Below are positions 25,659 to 34,469 of a stretch of 64,000 bases of DNA, one piece after another. The notes below the pieces were generated by a model, which searched no databases, was not told the origin of the DNA, and saw only the letters and a list, made by a program, of their open reading frames with translations. The stretch's first letter is position 1, and the number at the start of each line of letters is the position of its first letter. The translations under genes and the position numbers were made by a program. The stretch is from Flavobacterium anseongense (GTDB taxonomy: Bacteria; Bacteroidota; Bacteroidia; Flavobacteriales; Flavobacteriaceae): positions 310,001 to 374,000 of the forward strand of contig NZ_JAKIHN010000002.1 in assembly GCF_021608185.1 (NCBI RefSeq), given 5' to 3'.

Positions 25659-26765
25659 ATGTTATTATCTTTACTCTGTTTATTTATTGCTGTTGTAGTT
25701 ATTCAATTCCTTTATTATATTGTGATTTTTGGTAAATTCTCATTTGCTAAACCACAAACTGCAACACCAAAAAGAATTCCGATTTCTGTAATTGTATGTG
25801 CCAAAAACGAAGAAGATAATGTTAGGAATTTAATTCCGTTGCTTGTTGAACAAAATTATCCGCAATTTGAAATTGTTTTGATTGACGATGCATCAAGTGA
25901 TAATACGTTAGAAATTTTTGAGGAATTTGAAAAGCTATATTCCAACATCAAGTTAGTTAAAGTAGAAAACAATGAAGCCTTTTGGGGTAACAAAAAATAT
26001 GCGTTGACTTTAGGAATAAAAGCAGCAAAACACGAGTATTTATTGTTTACCGATGCCGATTGTGTTCCTTCTTCCAAAGACTGGATTGCTAATATGAGTT
26101 CACAGTTTACGGTCGAGAAAACTATTGTTTTGGGTTATGGTGCTTATGAAAAAATTGGCGGTTCGTTCTTAAATAAAATCATCCGATTTGAAACCTTATT
26201 AACGGCTACACAATATTTTTCCTGGGCAAAACTAGGCAAACCTTATATGGGAGTTGGTCGAAATTTAGCCTACAAACGTGAAGAGTTTTTCAAGGTTCGT
26301 GGCTTTATGGATCATATGAAAATACGTTCCGGGGATGATGATTTATTCATCAATCAGGCAGCGGAGAAAACGAACACAACGGTTTGTTATTTACCGGATA
26401 GTTTCACCTACTCCAAGCCAAAAACCTCTTTTAAAGAATGGTTTACCCAAAAACGCCGTCATGTTTCGACAGCCAAACATTATAAACTGTTTGACAGAAA
26501 TCAGTTAGGCTTGTTTTATATTTCGCAATTGTTGTTTCTTATTTTGCCAATCATTTTATTAGCTTTTCAATTTCAATGGATTGCTGTGGTAAGTATCATT
26601 GGTTTCCGTTATATTTTTGCTTGGATTACGATGGGATTTGCAGCAGGAAAACTAAAAGAAAAAGATGTAATGTATTGGTTTCCAATCATCGAAATCGTTT
26701 TGATTTTTACACAATTAAATATTTTTGTTACTAATACTTTCTCAAAACCAGTGCATTGGAGATAA
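25659..26765 (+). CDS. membrane glycosyltransferase family 2
   Basis: A 368-residue GT2. An N-terminal membrane helix (LLSLLCLFIAVVVIQFLYYI) leads to a GT-A domain with PISVIVCAKNEEDNVRNLIP, IVLIDDASSDNT, the DADCVPS metal site (DxD) and a GDDDLFINQ acceptor motif with a QKRRH (QxxRW-like) segment. Two or three C-terminal membrane helices follow. This layout fits processive or lipid-linked glycosyl transfer at the inner membrane. Its last 10 bases overlap the ECF sigma gene downstream, which ties the two in expression. The sugar is unknown. Confidence 0.88.
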   Translation: MLLSLLCLFIAVVVIQFLYYIVIFGKFSFAKPQTATPKRIPISVIVCAKNEEDNVRNLIPLLVEQNYPQFEIVLIDDASSDNTLEIFEEFEKLYSNIKLVKVENNEAFWGNKKYALTLGIKAAKHEYLLFTDADCVPSSKDWIANMSSQFTVEKTIVLGYGAYEKIGGSFLNKIIRFETLLTATQYFSWAKLGKPYMGVGRNLAYKREEFFKVRGFMDHMKIRSGDDDLFINQAAEKTNTTVCYLPDSFTYSKPKTSFKEWFTQKRRHVSTAKHYKLFDRNQLGLFYISQLLFLILPIILLAFQFQWIAVVSIIGFRYIFAWITMGFAAGKLKEKDVMYWFPIIEIVLIFTQLNIFVTNTFSKPVHWR

Positions 26766-27307
26766 ATCCATACATAGAAAAAGCTAAGACCGGAGACCAA
26801 GTTGCCTTTACTTATTTACTCGACCATTATTGGAATGAAGTATACGGTTTTATGCTTAAACGCACGGAAAACGAAACAGATGCTGAAGATATTACCATTG
26901 AAACTTTCTCTAAAGCTTTTGACAAAATAGCGACTTACAATCCTGAATTTCAGTTCAACACTTGGTTGATTGCCATTGCCAAAAATGTACATATTGATAT
27001 GCTTCGCAAAAAGAAATCGACCGTTTTCGTTGAAATCACTGATGAGGAAGATCAACTGGCTTATAATGTCGCCGATACTACGCCATCCATTGAAGATGCC
27101 TTAATAACCGAACAAAATTTATCCCGCTTATTGCAATTCATCAAAGAGTTAAAACCACATTATCAGGAAGTAATTCAGCTTCGCTATTTTCAGGAAATGA
27201 GTTATCAGGAAATTGCAGAACAACTCAATGAACCTTTGAGCAACGTAAAAATCAAATTACTTCGAGCCAAAAAACTGCTGGCTGAAATCATCGAAAACAA
27301 AAAATAG
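26756..27307 (+). CDS. RNA polymerase ECF-type sigma factor (1)
   Basis: A 183-residue sigma-70 family protein. Region 2 is visible as NEVYGFMLKRTENETDAEDITIETFSKAF and NTWLIAIAKNVHIDMLRKKK; region 4 as LKPHYQEVIQLRYFQEMSYQEIA with a SNVKIKLLRAKKLL recognition helix. The start is TTG within the end of the upstream glycosyltransferase; the preceding codons offer no ATG, and the MEINPYIEKAK start gives a normal length. No anti-sigma gene is adjacent; the next gene is tonB. ECF factors direct RNA polymerase to small envelope-stress or transport regulons. The regulon here is unknown. Confidence 0.9.
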   Translation: MEINPYIEKAKTGDQVAFTYLLDHYWNEVYGFMLKRTENETDAEDITIETFSKAFDKIATYNPEFQFNTWLIAIAKNVHIDMLRKKKSTVFVEITDEEDQLAYNVADTTPSIEDALITEQNLSRLLQFIKELKPHYQEVIQLRYFQEMSYQEIAEQLNEPLSNVKIKLLRAKKLLAEIIENKK

Positions 27308-27476
27308 TCTTTTCTTTTTTGTTACAGACTCTACTAAAAACCTAATATTTAAAAGGGTTTGCTGATTTGTGCTTTATTTTTTTTATCAGATTAGATACTA
27401 TTTTATAATTTCCTGCGTTATACAATAAAATCTCTAGCTTATGTAACATAGATACTTAACTCAAAAACAAATAACC

Positions 27477-28280
27477 ATGTCAAACGTTAGTATTTATGAA
27501 AAAAACTGGATTGATCTAGTTTTCGAAGACAAAAACAAAGCTTATGGTGCGTATCAGTTACGCCAGGAAAATCCCATAACCACATTATTTGCCTTTTTTG
27601 GTGGCATATTATTAATTTTATTGATGCTTGGCACTTGGTTTCTATTTTCTTCTTTTGGTAATAAACCCGAAAAACCAATTGAGAATGTTCCAATAGTTCC
27701 ATCAATCAGACCAATAGAGCTAAGGCCTAAAGTTGAACCTCTCAAACCTAAGGTTCCTCATGTTGAAACTGCAACTCCAACTACAGCAAATAAATTCAAG
27801 AAATATGCACCGTCTAAAACTCCTGTTGAAGTTGAAGTTCCGAAAACAACGACACCAAATGAGACTCCAACAGCTTCAGGTAATGGCACCGAAACTGGAC
27901 CAGCAGTTACTTCTCCAACAGATGGTGGAGGAACAGCGATAACAGTTACTATTCCTGACAAAGGGCCAGTAACTACTGCTGAATTAGACCGACTTCCGGA
28001 ATATCCTGGTGGTATTAAAAAATTCTACGAATATGTAGGGACTAATTTTGAAAAACCTGAAGTTGATGAAAATTTGGAATCTATCCGAATCATTATGTCT
28101 TTCGTTATTGAAAAAGATGGTGAAATGAGTAATATCAGAGTATTAAGAAGTCCAGACCGAAAACTGGAAACAGAGGCTATTCGTGTGCTGAAATCACTAA
28201 AAGTGAAATGGTCGCCGGGTTATAAAAACGGTGATAAAATGAGAACGCTTTACACGCTTCCAATAAGAATTACGCTTTAA
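27477..28280 (+). CDS. energy transducer TonB
   Basis: A 267-residue TonB. The cytosolic N-terminus has the Bacteroidetes motif WIDLVFEDKNKAYGAYQLRQ, followed by a membrane helix (TTLFAFFGGILLILLMLGTW). A proline- and threonine-rich periplasmic spacer carries many Lys-Pro and Thr-Pro pairs, and the C-terminal TonB domain (PEYPGGIKKFYEYVGTNFEK, then KSLKVKWSPGYKNG) closes the protein. It passes proton-motive energy from ExbB-ExbD to outer-membrane SusC/TonB-dependent receptors. No exbB or exbD lies in the window. The spacer from the sigma gene is 169 bases, so independent expression is likely. Confidence 0.9.
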   Translation: MSNVSIYEKNWIDLVFEDKNKAYGAYQLRQENPITTLFAFFGGILLILLMLGTWFLFSSFGNKPEKPIENVPIVPSIRPIELRPKVEPLKPKVPHVETATPTTANKFKKYAPSKTPVEVEVPKTTTPNETPTASGNGTETGPAVTSPTDGGGTAITVTIPDKGPVTTAELDRLPEYPGGIKKFYEYVGTNFEKPEVDENLESIRIIMSFVIEKDGEMSNIRVLRSPDRKLETEAIRVLKSLKVKWSPGYKNGDKMRTLYTLPIRITL

Positions 28281-28312
28281 AATTTAAGTTAGTATTTGTT
28301 GCTTTTTGCCCT

Positions 28313-28357
28313 TGAACCTGGCCAGTGTTTAAAAACTTGTCAGGTTTATTATTTTTA
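28313..28357 (+). terminator. probable terminator after tonB
   Basis: Imperfect arms aacctggccagt and acttgtcaggtt around tttaaaa, followed by a T-rich stretch. Confidence 0.5.
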
Positions 28358-28424
28358 ATAACTCGTTTAAAACTTTTAGAAACTAAGGGTTTTTATTTTG
28401 GCTAATATCGGTATTATTGCAATT

Positions 28425-29648
28425 ATGAAGATTTCTTTAATCACCTTTCTTTTATCAACTCTATTCTACTTTTCCAGTCCAAAAAAAGATTGGAGTTCTG
28501 TTGATTCTGATAAGGGAAATCCAAATGACAGTTTACATATATCATCGCCTTTCCCTATTAAAATGGGAACTGTTTCTGAAGCTTATATTGCCGAAAAAAG
28601 ACATTTTATTGATTCTTTTTATAACAAAAATATCAATTCTCCTTTTTACAGCGGTGCTTTTATTGTGGTCAAAAATGGTCGTGTACTTTATGAAGATTAC
28701 AGAGGGTATTCCAATGCGAGAACCGGTCAAAAGATTGATAAAAATACACCTATTCACTTAGCATCGGTGAGTAAAGTTTTAACTTGTACCGCTATTTTGA
28801 GATTGGTACAGCAAGACAATATTATGTTGGACCAAAAGGTAACCGATTGGCTTCCCAAATTTCCTTATAAAGAAACAACTATCAGAATATTGCTCAATCA
28901 CAGAAGCGGTTTGCCACATTATGCCAACTTTCCGGGTATGATGAAAAAAAGATGGAATAAAAAGAAAATCCTGTCCAATCAGGATGTTTTGGATTTGTTG
29001 GTGCAAAATAAATTCAGATTACGAACTCCAAATAATACCCATTTTGATTATTGCAATACCAATTATATCATCTTAGCCTTAATTATCGAAAAAGCTACTG
29101 GTTTAAACTATCGTCAAGCGATGCAGGAATTGGTTTTCAAACCATTGGGAATGACAAATAGCTTTGTTTTTAATTATGATACCGATAGAGAAACAGCATG
29201 TAAATCATATAGAGGAAGTACTATATTTCCTTGGGATCAGTTTGATGATTTGTATGGCGATAAAAATATATATTCGACGCCAAGAGATTTGGTAAAGTTC
29301 GACTTAGGGACGTATTCACCTGATTTCATCAAACCGGAACTTTTACAAGAAGCCTATTTTGGTTATAGTGCCGGTCATGTGGCAAAACCAATTAAAGATT
29401 ATGGATTGGGAATGCGTATGCGTTTTTTACCTCCAAACAATGAAAAAATGATCTATCACAACGGTTGGTGGCATGGAAACAATACTTCATTTGTGCCAGT
29501 GAAAAAAGATACCGTTACTGTGGTGTGTTTGGGAAATAAATATTCAAACCGACCTTATTCGACTTTGAGTATGGTAAGCAGTCTTTTTTATAAAAAGAAA
29601 ACAGAAATTGAAACTCCGGTTCCAACTGAACTGGAGCTCAGTGAATAA
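28425..29648 (+). CDS. serine hydrolase, beta-lactamase/transpeptidase-like
   Basis: A 407-residue protein starting at MKISLITFLLSTLFYFSSP, a signal peptide; an in-frame TTG at 28398 is less likely as it lies in an A+T leader. The penicillin-binding-protein-like fold shows the SxxK motif in HLASVSKVLTCTAIL, the second motif YCNTNYIILALI (Tyr-x-Asn type) and the third HNGWWHGNNTS (HxG type, as in class C-like esterases). Such enzymes include D-amino acid peptidases, esterases and beta-lactamase-like proteins. Its stop codon abuts that of the convergent S1-domain gene. Substrate unknown. Confidence 0.85.
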   Translation: MKISLITFLLSTLFYFSSPKKDWSSVDSDKGNPNDSLHISSPFPIKMGTVSEAYIAEKRHFIDSFYNKNINSPFYSGAFIVVKNGRVLYEDYRGYSNARTGQKIDKNTPIHLASVSKVLTCTAILRLVQQDNIMLDQKVTDWLPKFPYKETTIRILLNHRSGLPHYANFPGMMKKRWNKKKILSNQDVLDLLVQNKFRLRTPNNTHFDYCNTNYIILALIIEKATGLNYRQAMQELVFKPLGMTNSFVFNYDTDRETACKSYRGSTIFPWDQFDDLYGDKNIYSTPRDLVKFDLGTYSPDFIKPELLQEAYFGYSAGHVAKPIKDYGLGMRMRFLPPNNEKMIYHNGWWHGNNTSFVPVKKDTVTVVCLGNKYSNRPYSTLSMVSSLFYKKKTEIETPVPTELELSE

Positions 29649-30479
29649 TTATTCTTTAACCAAATAAATCCCGTCGTCTTTAATCTCGATAAGTTTGTCT
29701 TTGTAAAGTGAACCGATAGCTTTTTTGAATGTTTTTTTGCTCATCTTCAACACCGTTTTGATATCTTCGGGATGACTGTTGTCGTTCAATCTCAGAAAAC
29801 CTCTGCTGGCTTTTAGTTCATCAAGTATTTTTTCTGCATTTGGTTCAATATTTTGATAGCCTAATTTTTGCAGCGAAACATCAATTTTATTATCCGGACG
29901 AATTGCTTTGATGTAACCTGTCATTCTATCTCCGGTCCGGATATCTTCATACACTTGGTCTTTGTATAAAAGTCCTTTATGTTGGTCGTTGATAATGACA
30001 TTAATGCCGACTTCGGTGATATGAGAGATGATTAAATCGACTTCATCACCAACAGCAACGGTTAGATTTTCATTGTTCAAAAACTGATTGGTTTTGCTTG
30101 AAGCTACAATTCGGTTAGTTTTTTCATCGATGTATGCAAAGACCAAATAGCGTTTTCCTTTTTCCATTGGTCGCGCTTGTTCTTTGAACGGAACAAAAAT
30201 ATCTTTCTCCAAACCCCAATCAAGGAAAGCACCAAATTTGTTGACGAAATTGACACGAAGCAATCCAAATTCATCGATCAAAATATAAGGCTCCAATGTT
30301 GTTGCCACCGGTCTTTCTTCATGGTCGAGATAGACAAAAACAATTAACTCATCTCCTACTTCATATTCTTTTGGAACATACTTTAAAGGTAGCAAAACAT
30401 CCTCTTTTCCATCGGTTAAAAAAAGTCCAACTTTGGTTTCACGTGCTATGGTAAGTGTATTATAATGCCCTATATTCAT
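29649..30479 (-). CDS. S1-like RNA-binding protein, CvfB family
   Basis: A 276-residue CvfB-type protein built of successive S1-like barrels: the first includes GHYNTLTIARETKVGLFLTDGKEDVLLP, the second FVNKFGAFLDWGLEKDIFVPFKEQ, and the third VGDEVDLIISHITEVGINVIINDQHKGLLY. A C-terminal winged helix follows (MSKKTFKKAIGSLYKDKLIEI). CvfB in staphylococci binds RNA and affects virulence gene expression; in other phyla the role is not set. A perfect -7 box TATCTTTG on the minus strand (30506-30513) precedes it. It ends tail to tail with the serine hydrolase gene. Confidence 0.88.
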   Translation of the reverse strand: MNIGHYNTLTIARETKVGLFLTDGKEDVLLPLKYVPKEYEVGDELIVFVYLDHEERPVATTLEPYILIDEFGLLRVNFVNKFGAFLDWGLEKDIFVPFKEQARPMEKGKRYLVFAYIDEKTNRIVASSKTNQFLNNENLTVAVGDEVDLIISHITEVGINVIINDQHKGLLYKDQVYEDIRTGDRMTGYIKAIRPDNKIDVSLQKLGYQNIEPNAEKILDELKASRGFLRLNDNSHPEDIKTVLKMSKKTFKKAIGSLYKDKLIEIKDDGIYLVKE

Positions 30480-30505
30480 GGTGTATGCTTGTCAATTTTG
30501 CAGTG

Positions 30506-30513
30506 CAAAGATA
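30506..30513 (-). promoter_or_regulatory. -7 box of cvfB-like gene
   Basis: TATCTTTG on the minus strand, 26 bases before the ATG. It lies near the divergent promoter of the ECF sigma gene. Confidence 0.5.
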
Positions 30514-30598
30514 CATAAATTAGAAACTTGAAATTGCATTTTAAAATATGTAGTTTTACAGTTGTAACAAAACCAATGCTTTTTGTACTAACGAGACT

Positions 30599-31093
30599 AT
30601 GAGTGACAACTTAGAACAATTATTTGTAAAACAATTAAAGGACAATCAGAACATTATCCATAAGATATGTCGATTGTATACCAATGATGAAGATGCACAC
30701 AAGGATTTGTTTCAGGAAATCACCATTCAGCTATGGAAAGCGTTCCCAAAATTTAGAGGTGAATCTAAATTCTCAACTTGGGCTTATCGTGTGGCATTAA
30801 ACACAGCCATAACGCTCTATAGAAAAAGTACACGAGCAGTTGCGACTACACCTTATGAATCGCAAAAACACTTTTTATCGCAAGAAGAATACAACTTTGA
30901 AGAAGAAGAACAAATTAAGTTGATGTATCAAGCGGTGCAGCAGTTGAATGATATCGAAAAAGCACTAGTATTTCTTTATTTAGAAGACAAAGATTATACT
31001 GAAATATCAGAAACACTTGGTATTAGTGAGGTAAATGCCCGCGTAAAAATGAACAGAATTAAAGGTAAATTAAAAAAAATATTAAATCCCTAA
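30599..31093 (+). CDS. RNA polymerase ECF-type sigma factor (2)
   Basis: A 164-residue ECF sigma factor. Region 2: LCRLYTNDEDAHKDLFQEITIQLW-type core (actual start IHKICRLYTNDED), KFRGESKFSTWAYRVALNTAI; region 4: LNDIEKALVFLYLEDKDYTEI and a SEVNARVKMNRIKGKLKK recognition helix. Upstream, TTG, a 20-base gap and TAGTTTTA form a possible promoter. The next gene, five bases on, is a membrane protein that may act as its anti-sigma factor. This sigma-membrane pair is frequent in Flavobacteriia. The inducing signal and regulon cannot be told. Confidence 0.9.
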   Translation: MSDNLEQLFVKQLKDNQNIIHKICRLYTNDEDAHKDLFQEITIQLWKAFPKFRGESKFSTWAYRVALNTAITLYRKSTRAVATTPYESQKHFLSQEEYNFEEEEQIKLMYQAVQQLNDIEKALVFLYLEDKDYTEISETLGISEVNARVKMNRIKGKLKKILNP

Positions 31094-31098
31094 GGATT

Positions 31099-31737
31099 AT
31101 GGAAGAGTTGGATTTATTAAAAAAAGCGTGGCAAAAAGACAGCCATTCTTACGAGCAAATTTCGGAAGTAGAGATTTATAAAATGCTGCATAAAAAATCA
31201 TCCTCTATTGTAAAATGGATTTTGATTATCAGTATTATTGAAGTCTTGTTTTGGACTGCGATAAGCATTGGATATAACACCGATGAGTACATGAAAAAAC
31301 TTCATGCCGAAAATATGATAGTGTATTTCAAAGTGTTGAATTTTGTCAACTATGCCGTGATATTGTTGTTTATCTTCAATTTTTATAAAAACTATATCAA
31401 GATTTCGACCACAGCCTCGACCAAACAATTGATGCAGGACATCTTAAAAACCCGCAAAACCGTGAAATACTATGTTTGGTATAACTTGGGAATGATAGTC
31501 TTAAGTCTTATAGCCGGTTTTATTATTGCTTTTGCCTACAACCCAAAAATGGAAATGCTAAAAGACAAAATTGCCCATGAATCCAGTTACTATACTTTGT
31601 GCATCACGCTTGGTATTATGTTATTGACTATTGTAGTCTTCGTTGGTTTGTTCTGGTTATTTTACCGATTATTATACGGTATCTTACTCCGAAAACTAAA
31701 TGCCAATTATAAAGAATTAAAGAAAATAGATTTATAA
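31099..31737 (+). CDS. polytopic membrane protein, candidate anti-sigma partner
   Basis: I recognise no named family with certainty. The 212-residue protein has a cytosolic N-terminus of about 40 residues (MEELDLLKKAWQKDSHSYEQ, ending before KKSSSIVKW), then four hydrophobic helices at roughly 41-60, 77-96, 128-147 and 162-190. It lies five bases after an ECF sigma gene and shares its transcript. Anti-sigma factors of flavobacteria often combine a short N-terminal sigma-binding segment with membrane helices, so this is the natural guess. No zinc-binding HxxxCxxC motif is present. A strong bidirectional terminator follows. Confidence 0.75.
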   Translation: MEELDLLKKAWQKDSHSYEQISEVEIYKMLHKKSSSIVKWILIISIIEVLFWTAISIGYNTDEYMKKLHAENMIVYFKVLNFVNYAVILLFIFNFYKNYIKISTTASTKQLMQDILKTRKTVKYYVWYNLGMIVLSLIAGFIIAFAYNPKMEMLKDKIAHESSYYTLCITLGIMLLTIVVFVGLFWLFYRLLYGILLRKLNANYKELKKIDL

Positions 31738-31777
31738 AAAAATCCCGTCTGGTTCAAAACAAGACGGGATTTTTTTT
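31737..31777. terminator. bidirectional terminator
   Basis: Arms aaaatcccgtct and agacgggatttt around ggttcaaaaca, with A residues before and T residues after. It serves the plus-strand membrane gene and the minus-strand FISUMP gene. Confidence 0.92.
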
Positions 31778-31791
31778 ATATTTTTTGTTAG

Positions 31792-32811
31792 TTAATTTCT
31801 AACACAACGAACAGAAAGTGCCGCTTTCTTTAGAATAGAACCTCTGGTTACTGAATTGTTCAGATTCACATTTAAACTATAAGCTGTAGTTGGATTTGAT
31901 GCAGTTGAGCTCCACCAAAAGGCAACATCACCCATACTGTTGAATGGTTCATCTACCGGGTCATAGGCATGTGTTAAATAACCATATCCGCCAGGAAGTG
32001 CGCTAAATCCGGCTTGATTTGTCGCCAAAACAGCTGAGGTTGACCATGTATCTCCCAAGTCTCTCATTTTCATTCCGGCTACACTTGTACCTCCTAAGAA
32101 ATTAGTTAATGATGTCCATTCGGCATCACTTGGTATATGCCATCCGGTTGGCGCTAAACCTCTTGGATCATTAATTGCATACCAATTGTATAACTTACCA
32201 TAAGTAGTTCCATTTGCGGTAACATTTTCAAAATAACACCATGCTCCGGTTGTCAAAGCATCCCATTCTGCCATATCAGTTACTTCGGGTATAACATCGC
32301 CATTTCTGTATTTACTAACGTTTAGATTCCCTTTCATCCATTGTTTTCCGTTAATAACGATACTCTGATAATTATTTCCATCAACATCGATAACCGCACT
32401 TCCATTAATGTATAGCTTGTTTAGAGTAGAAAAAGTAAGTTGATTTCCATAAACAGTTCCTTCAGAAGTTGTTGCATAAGCTCTAACATAATAAAATCTA
32501 AGAGGCATAAGCGACAATAAGTTGCATGAAAAACCTCCTGTTGCCGGATTAATTCCAGCACCAACAGCGAATGAACCTTCAATAGTTGGATTTGGTGATA
32601 AACCATAACATATTCCATATTCACTGGTTGCAGTAACAAATGATGGACTAATAGCACCAAAAACATTAGCCGACTCATGACCAATAGTAGCTACCGATTT
32701 TGTTTGTACGCTAAAAACCGGATCAATAATTACTTCACCACCAGTTTCACTATCGCTTGCACAGCTTACCAATAGCACTGAAACCAAACAAAAAATTAGG
32801 ATTTTTTTCAT
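31792..32811 (-). CDS. FISUMP-domain lipoprotein
   Basis: A 339-residue lipoprotein starting MKKILIFCLVSVLLVSC, with lipobox Cys17. The frame opens 16 codons earlier, but a perfect -7 box (32833-32840) sits in that extension, so the shorter start is chosen. A fibronectin-III-like domain follows (HESANVFGAISP, GICYGLSPNPTIEG, YYVRAYATTSEG), then the FISUMP domain (INGKQWMKGNLNVSKYRNGD, LYNWYAINDPRG, APTGWHIPSDAEWTSL and WWSSTASNPTTAYSL). The family is expanded in Bacteroidetes and Fibrobacter and is thought to be surface-exposed. The role is unknown. Confidence 0.9.
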   Translation of the reverse strand: MKKILIFCLVSVLLVSCASDSETGGEVIIDPVFSVQTKSVATIGHESANVFGAISPSFVTATSEYGICYGLSPNPTIEGSFAVGAGINPATGGFSCNLLSLMPLRFYYVRAYATTSEGTVYGNQLTFSTLNKLYINGSAVIDVDGNNYQSIVINGKQWMKGNLNVSKYRNGDVIPEVTDMAEWDALTTGAWCYFENVTANGTTYGKLYNWYAINDPRGLAPTGWHIPSDAEWTSLTNFLGGTSVAGMKMRDLGDTWSTSAVLATNQAGFSALPGGYGYLTHAYDPVDEPFNSMGDVAFWWSSTASNPTTAYSLNVNLNNSVTRGSILKKAALSVRCVRN

Positions 32812-32832
32812 ATTATTCAAATTTATCGAAAG

Positions 32833-32840
32833 CAAATATA
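32833..32840 (-). promoter_or_regulatory. -7 box of FISUMP lipoprotein gene
   Basis: TATATTTG on the minus strand, 21 bases before the chosen start. A TTTG 16 bases further upstream may be the -33 box. It rules out the longer reading frame. Confidence 0.55.
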
Positions 32841-32889
32841 ATGAAAACACTGTAACCAAATAAAAATTAAAAAAAACTCTTAAGATAAG

Positions 32890-33720
32890 TTAAGCATTAC
32901 TCGCGTCTTTTTCCACATGCCATTCTCTTAGTTTATTCAGACGTTCCTGTTCTTCAATTTCTTCGGCCGGAATTACTTTTAGAAATGATGGATGCTGCTC
33001 GATGGCGTATTCTATTTTTTCTACAATTTGCTCTATGGTTTCGTTTTCATAATCGATAACCAATGGTTCTTTGATAATGAATGACTGCAGTATGTTTTTC
33101 TTTTTCAAACGCAAACCTTTCTTGTCAAACGAACGACGGAAGCCATCGATCACAATTGGAACTACAACAGGTTTGTATTGTTTTATAATGTGCGCTGTTC
33201 CTTTTCGAACCGGTTTAAATGATTTGGTTGTGCCTTGCGGAAATGTAATTACCCAACCGTCTTCGAGTGCGATTCTGATGTTCTCAGTGTCATTTGGATT
33301 TACTTCACGCTTTTCTGTTACGTCTTTTCCACCGGAACGCCATGTTCTTTCTACCGAAATAGAACCGACATAAGATAAAATACGTGGCAATAGACCTGAT
33401 TTCATTGTTTCGCTTGCAGCAACGTAGTAGATATTCATTTTGGGTTGCCACAGATAGCCCACGTTTTTAATACTGTCTTGTCTTCCTGAAAGGCTGGCAT
33501 TAAAAACATGAAACATCGCCACGACATCGGCAAAATAAGTCTGGTGATTAGAAATAAAAAGCACATTTTTATCTGGTAAAGCAGCGATAATTTCGGAACC
33601 GTCAATTTGCAATTCGTTGAAACCTCTATATCTTCTGTGCGTGATGACACCAAAAATTCGGATTAACCATTTTTTGATGAAAAGTATATGACCAAAAGGA
33701 TTTCTTTTAAATAAACCCAT
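32890..33720 (-). CDS. 1-acyl-sn-glycerol-3-phosphate acyltransferase family protein
   Basis: A 276-residue PlsC-family acyltransferase. The HxxxxD catalytic motif is SNHQTYFADVV; the substrate block is VERTWRSGG, and the third motif ITFPQGTTKSFKPVRKGTAHI corresponds to the FPEGTRS box, with Gln for Glu. A proline block VVPIVIDGFRRSFDKKG follows. It would transfer a fatty acyl group to lysophosphatidate or a similar lipid at the inner membrane. The FPQGT variant is common in Bacteroidetes members of uncertain acceptor specificity, some of which act in ornithine-lipid or flexirubin pathways. A perfect -7 box lies upstream at 33742-33749. Confidence 0.85.
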   Translation of the reverse strand: MGLFKRNPFGHILFIKKWLIRIFGVITHRRYRGFNELQIDGSEIIAALPDKNVLFISNHQTYFADVVAMFHVFNASLSGRQDSIKNVGYLWQPKMNIYYVAASETMKSGLLPRILSYVGSISVERTWRSGGKDVTEKREVNPNDTENIRIALEDGWVITFPQGTTKSFKPVRKGTAHIIKQYKPVVVPIVIDGFRRSFDKKGLRLKKKNILQSFIIKEPLVIDYENETIEQIVEKIEYAIEQHPSFLKVIPAEEIEEQERLNKLREWHVEKDASNA

Positions 33721-33741
33721 AATTCATTTCTATTAGGAAGG

Positions 33742-33749
33742 CAAATCTA
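33742..33749 (-). promoter_or_regulatory. -7 box of plsC-like gene
   Basis: TAGATTTG on the minus strand, 21 bases before the start codon. Confidence 0.45.
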
Positions 33750-33763
33750 CAAAAAGTAAAACT

Positions 33764-34402
33764 TTATAAAACCAATTTTAATGTTTCTTTTAATTCACTC
33801 AACATCATGGCAGTTGCACCCCAAATAAAGTGCTCTTCAACCTGAAAACCGGGAACTTCAATACTTCCGGCATACGATGTTTTCATCACATTAGTGACGA
33901 TAATTTTATCATCTAAAAAATCTTTTAACGGTAATTCTACAATGCCGGCTACTTCGTCTTCCTGCAATTCGAATGACAGTTCATCACAGCTGTAACCAAA
34001 AAAAGGATAAACCATATAATTACTTGGCGGAATATAGACTTCGGTAAAAGCCCGAACTACATTTATCATATTGGGATGAACTCCAATTTCTTCGTGGGTT
34101 TCGCGTAATGCAGTTTGCTTTAAATTAAAATCTTCCACTTCCACTTTCCCACCGGGAAATGCAATTTGGGAAGAATGAACGCCGTTATAGGAAGTTCGAA
34201 GAATCAATGCCAAATGAGTTTCTGTTTCTTTTGGATAAAAAAGCATCATTACTGCTGCTTTTTTTGGAGTTACTTTGGTAAAATCGGTATTCCGTATCAA
34301 TTCTTCGCGATTTGGAGGAACCATTTTTATATGCGCATGCCTTGCCGGAAGCTCAACATTTAGTACTTTTGGTGCATGCTTTATGAACTCGTCGAAACGC
34401 AT
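33764..34402 (-). CDS. CoA pyrophosphatase, NUDIX hydrolase
   Basis: A 212-residue Nudix protein of the NUDT7/YeaB type. The Nudix box reads GGKVEVEDFNLKQTALRETHEEIGV, preceded by the SQIAFPGGK motif that marks CoA- and acyl-CoA-cleaving members. The family hydrolyses CoA to phosphopantetheine and 3',5'-ADP with Mg or Mn. Activity against other nucleoside diphosphates is possible. It is divergent from the DUF4268 gene, with a 67-base spacer, and lies just upstream of the plsC-like gene on the same strand, though that gene has its own -7 box. Confidence 0.88.
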   Translation of the reverse strand: MRFDEFIKHAPKVLNVELPARHAHIKMVPPNREELIRNTDFTKVTPKKAAVMMLFYPKETETHLALILRTSYNGVHSSQIAFPGGKVEVEDFNLKQTALRETHEEIGVHPNMINVVRAFTEVYIPPSNYMVYPFFGYSCDELSFELQEDEVAGIVELPLKDFLDDKIIVTNVMKTSYAGSIEVPGFQVEEHFIWGATAMMLSELKETLKLVL

Positions 34403-34469
34403 CTTGATTAGTTTAGGAATATAAATTTACCTTAAAAAAACAAAGCACTCAAATTTTTAGTCCAATAAA

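Noticed and set aside
32812..32859. Longer N-terminus of the FISUMP lipoprotein
   Set aside because: The extension overlaps the -7 box at 32833-32840, and the lipoprotein signal begins at the inner ATG.
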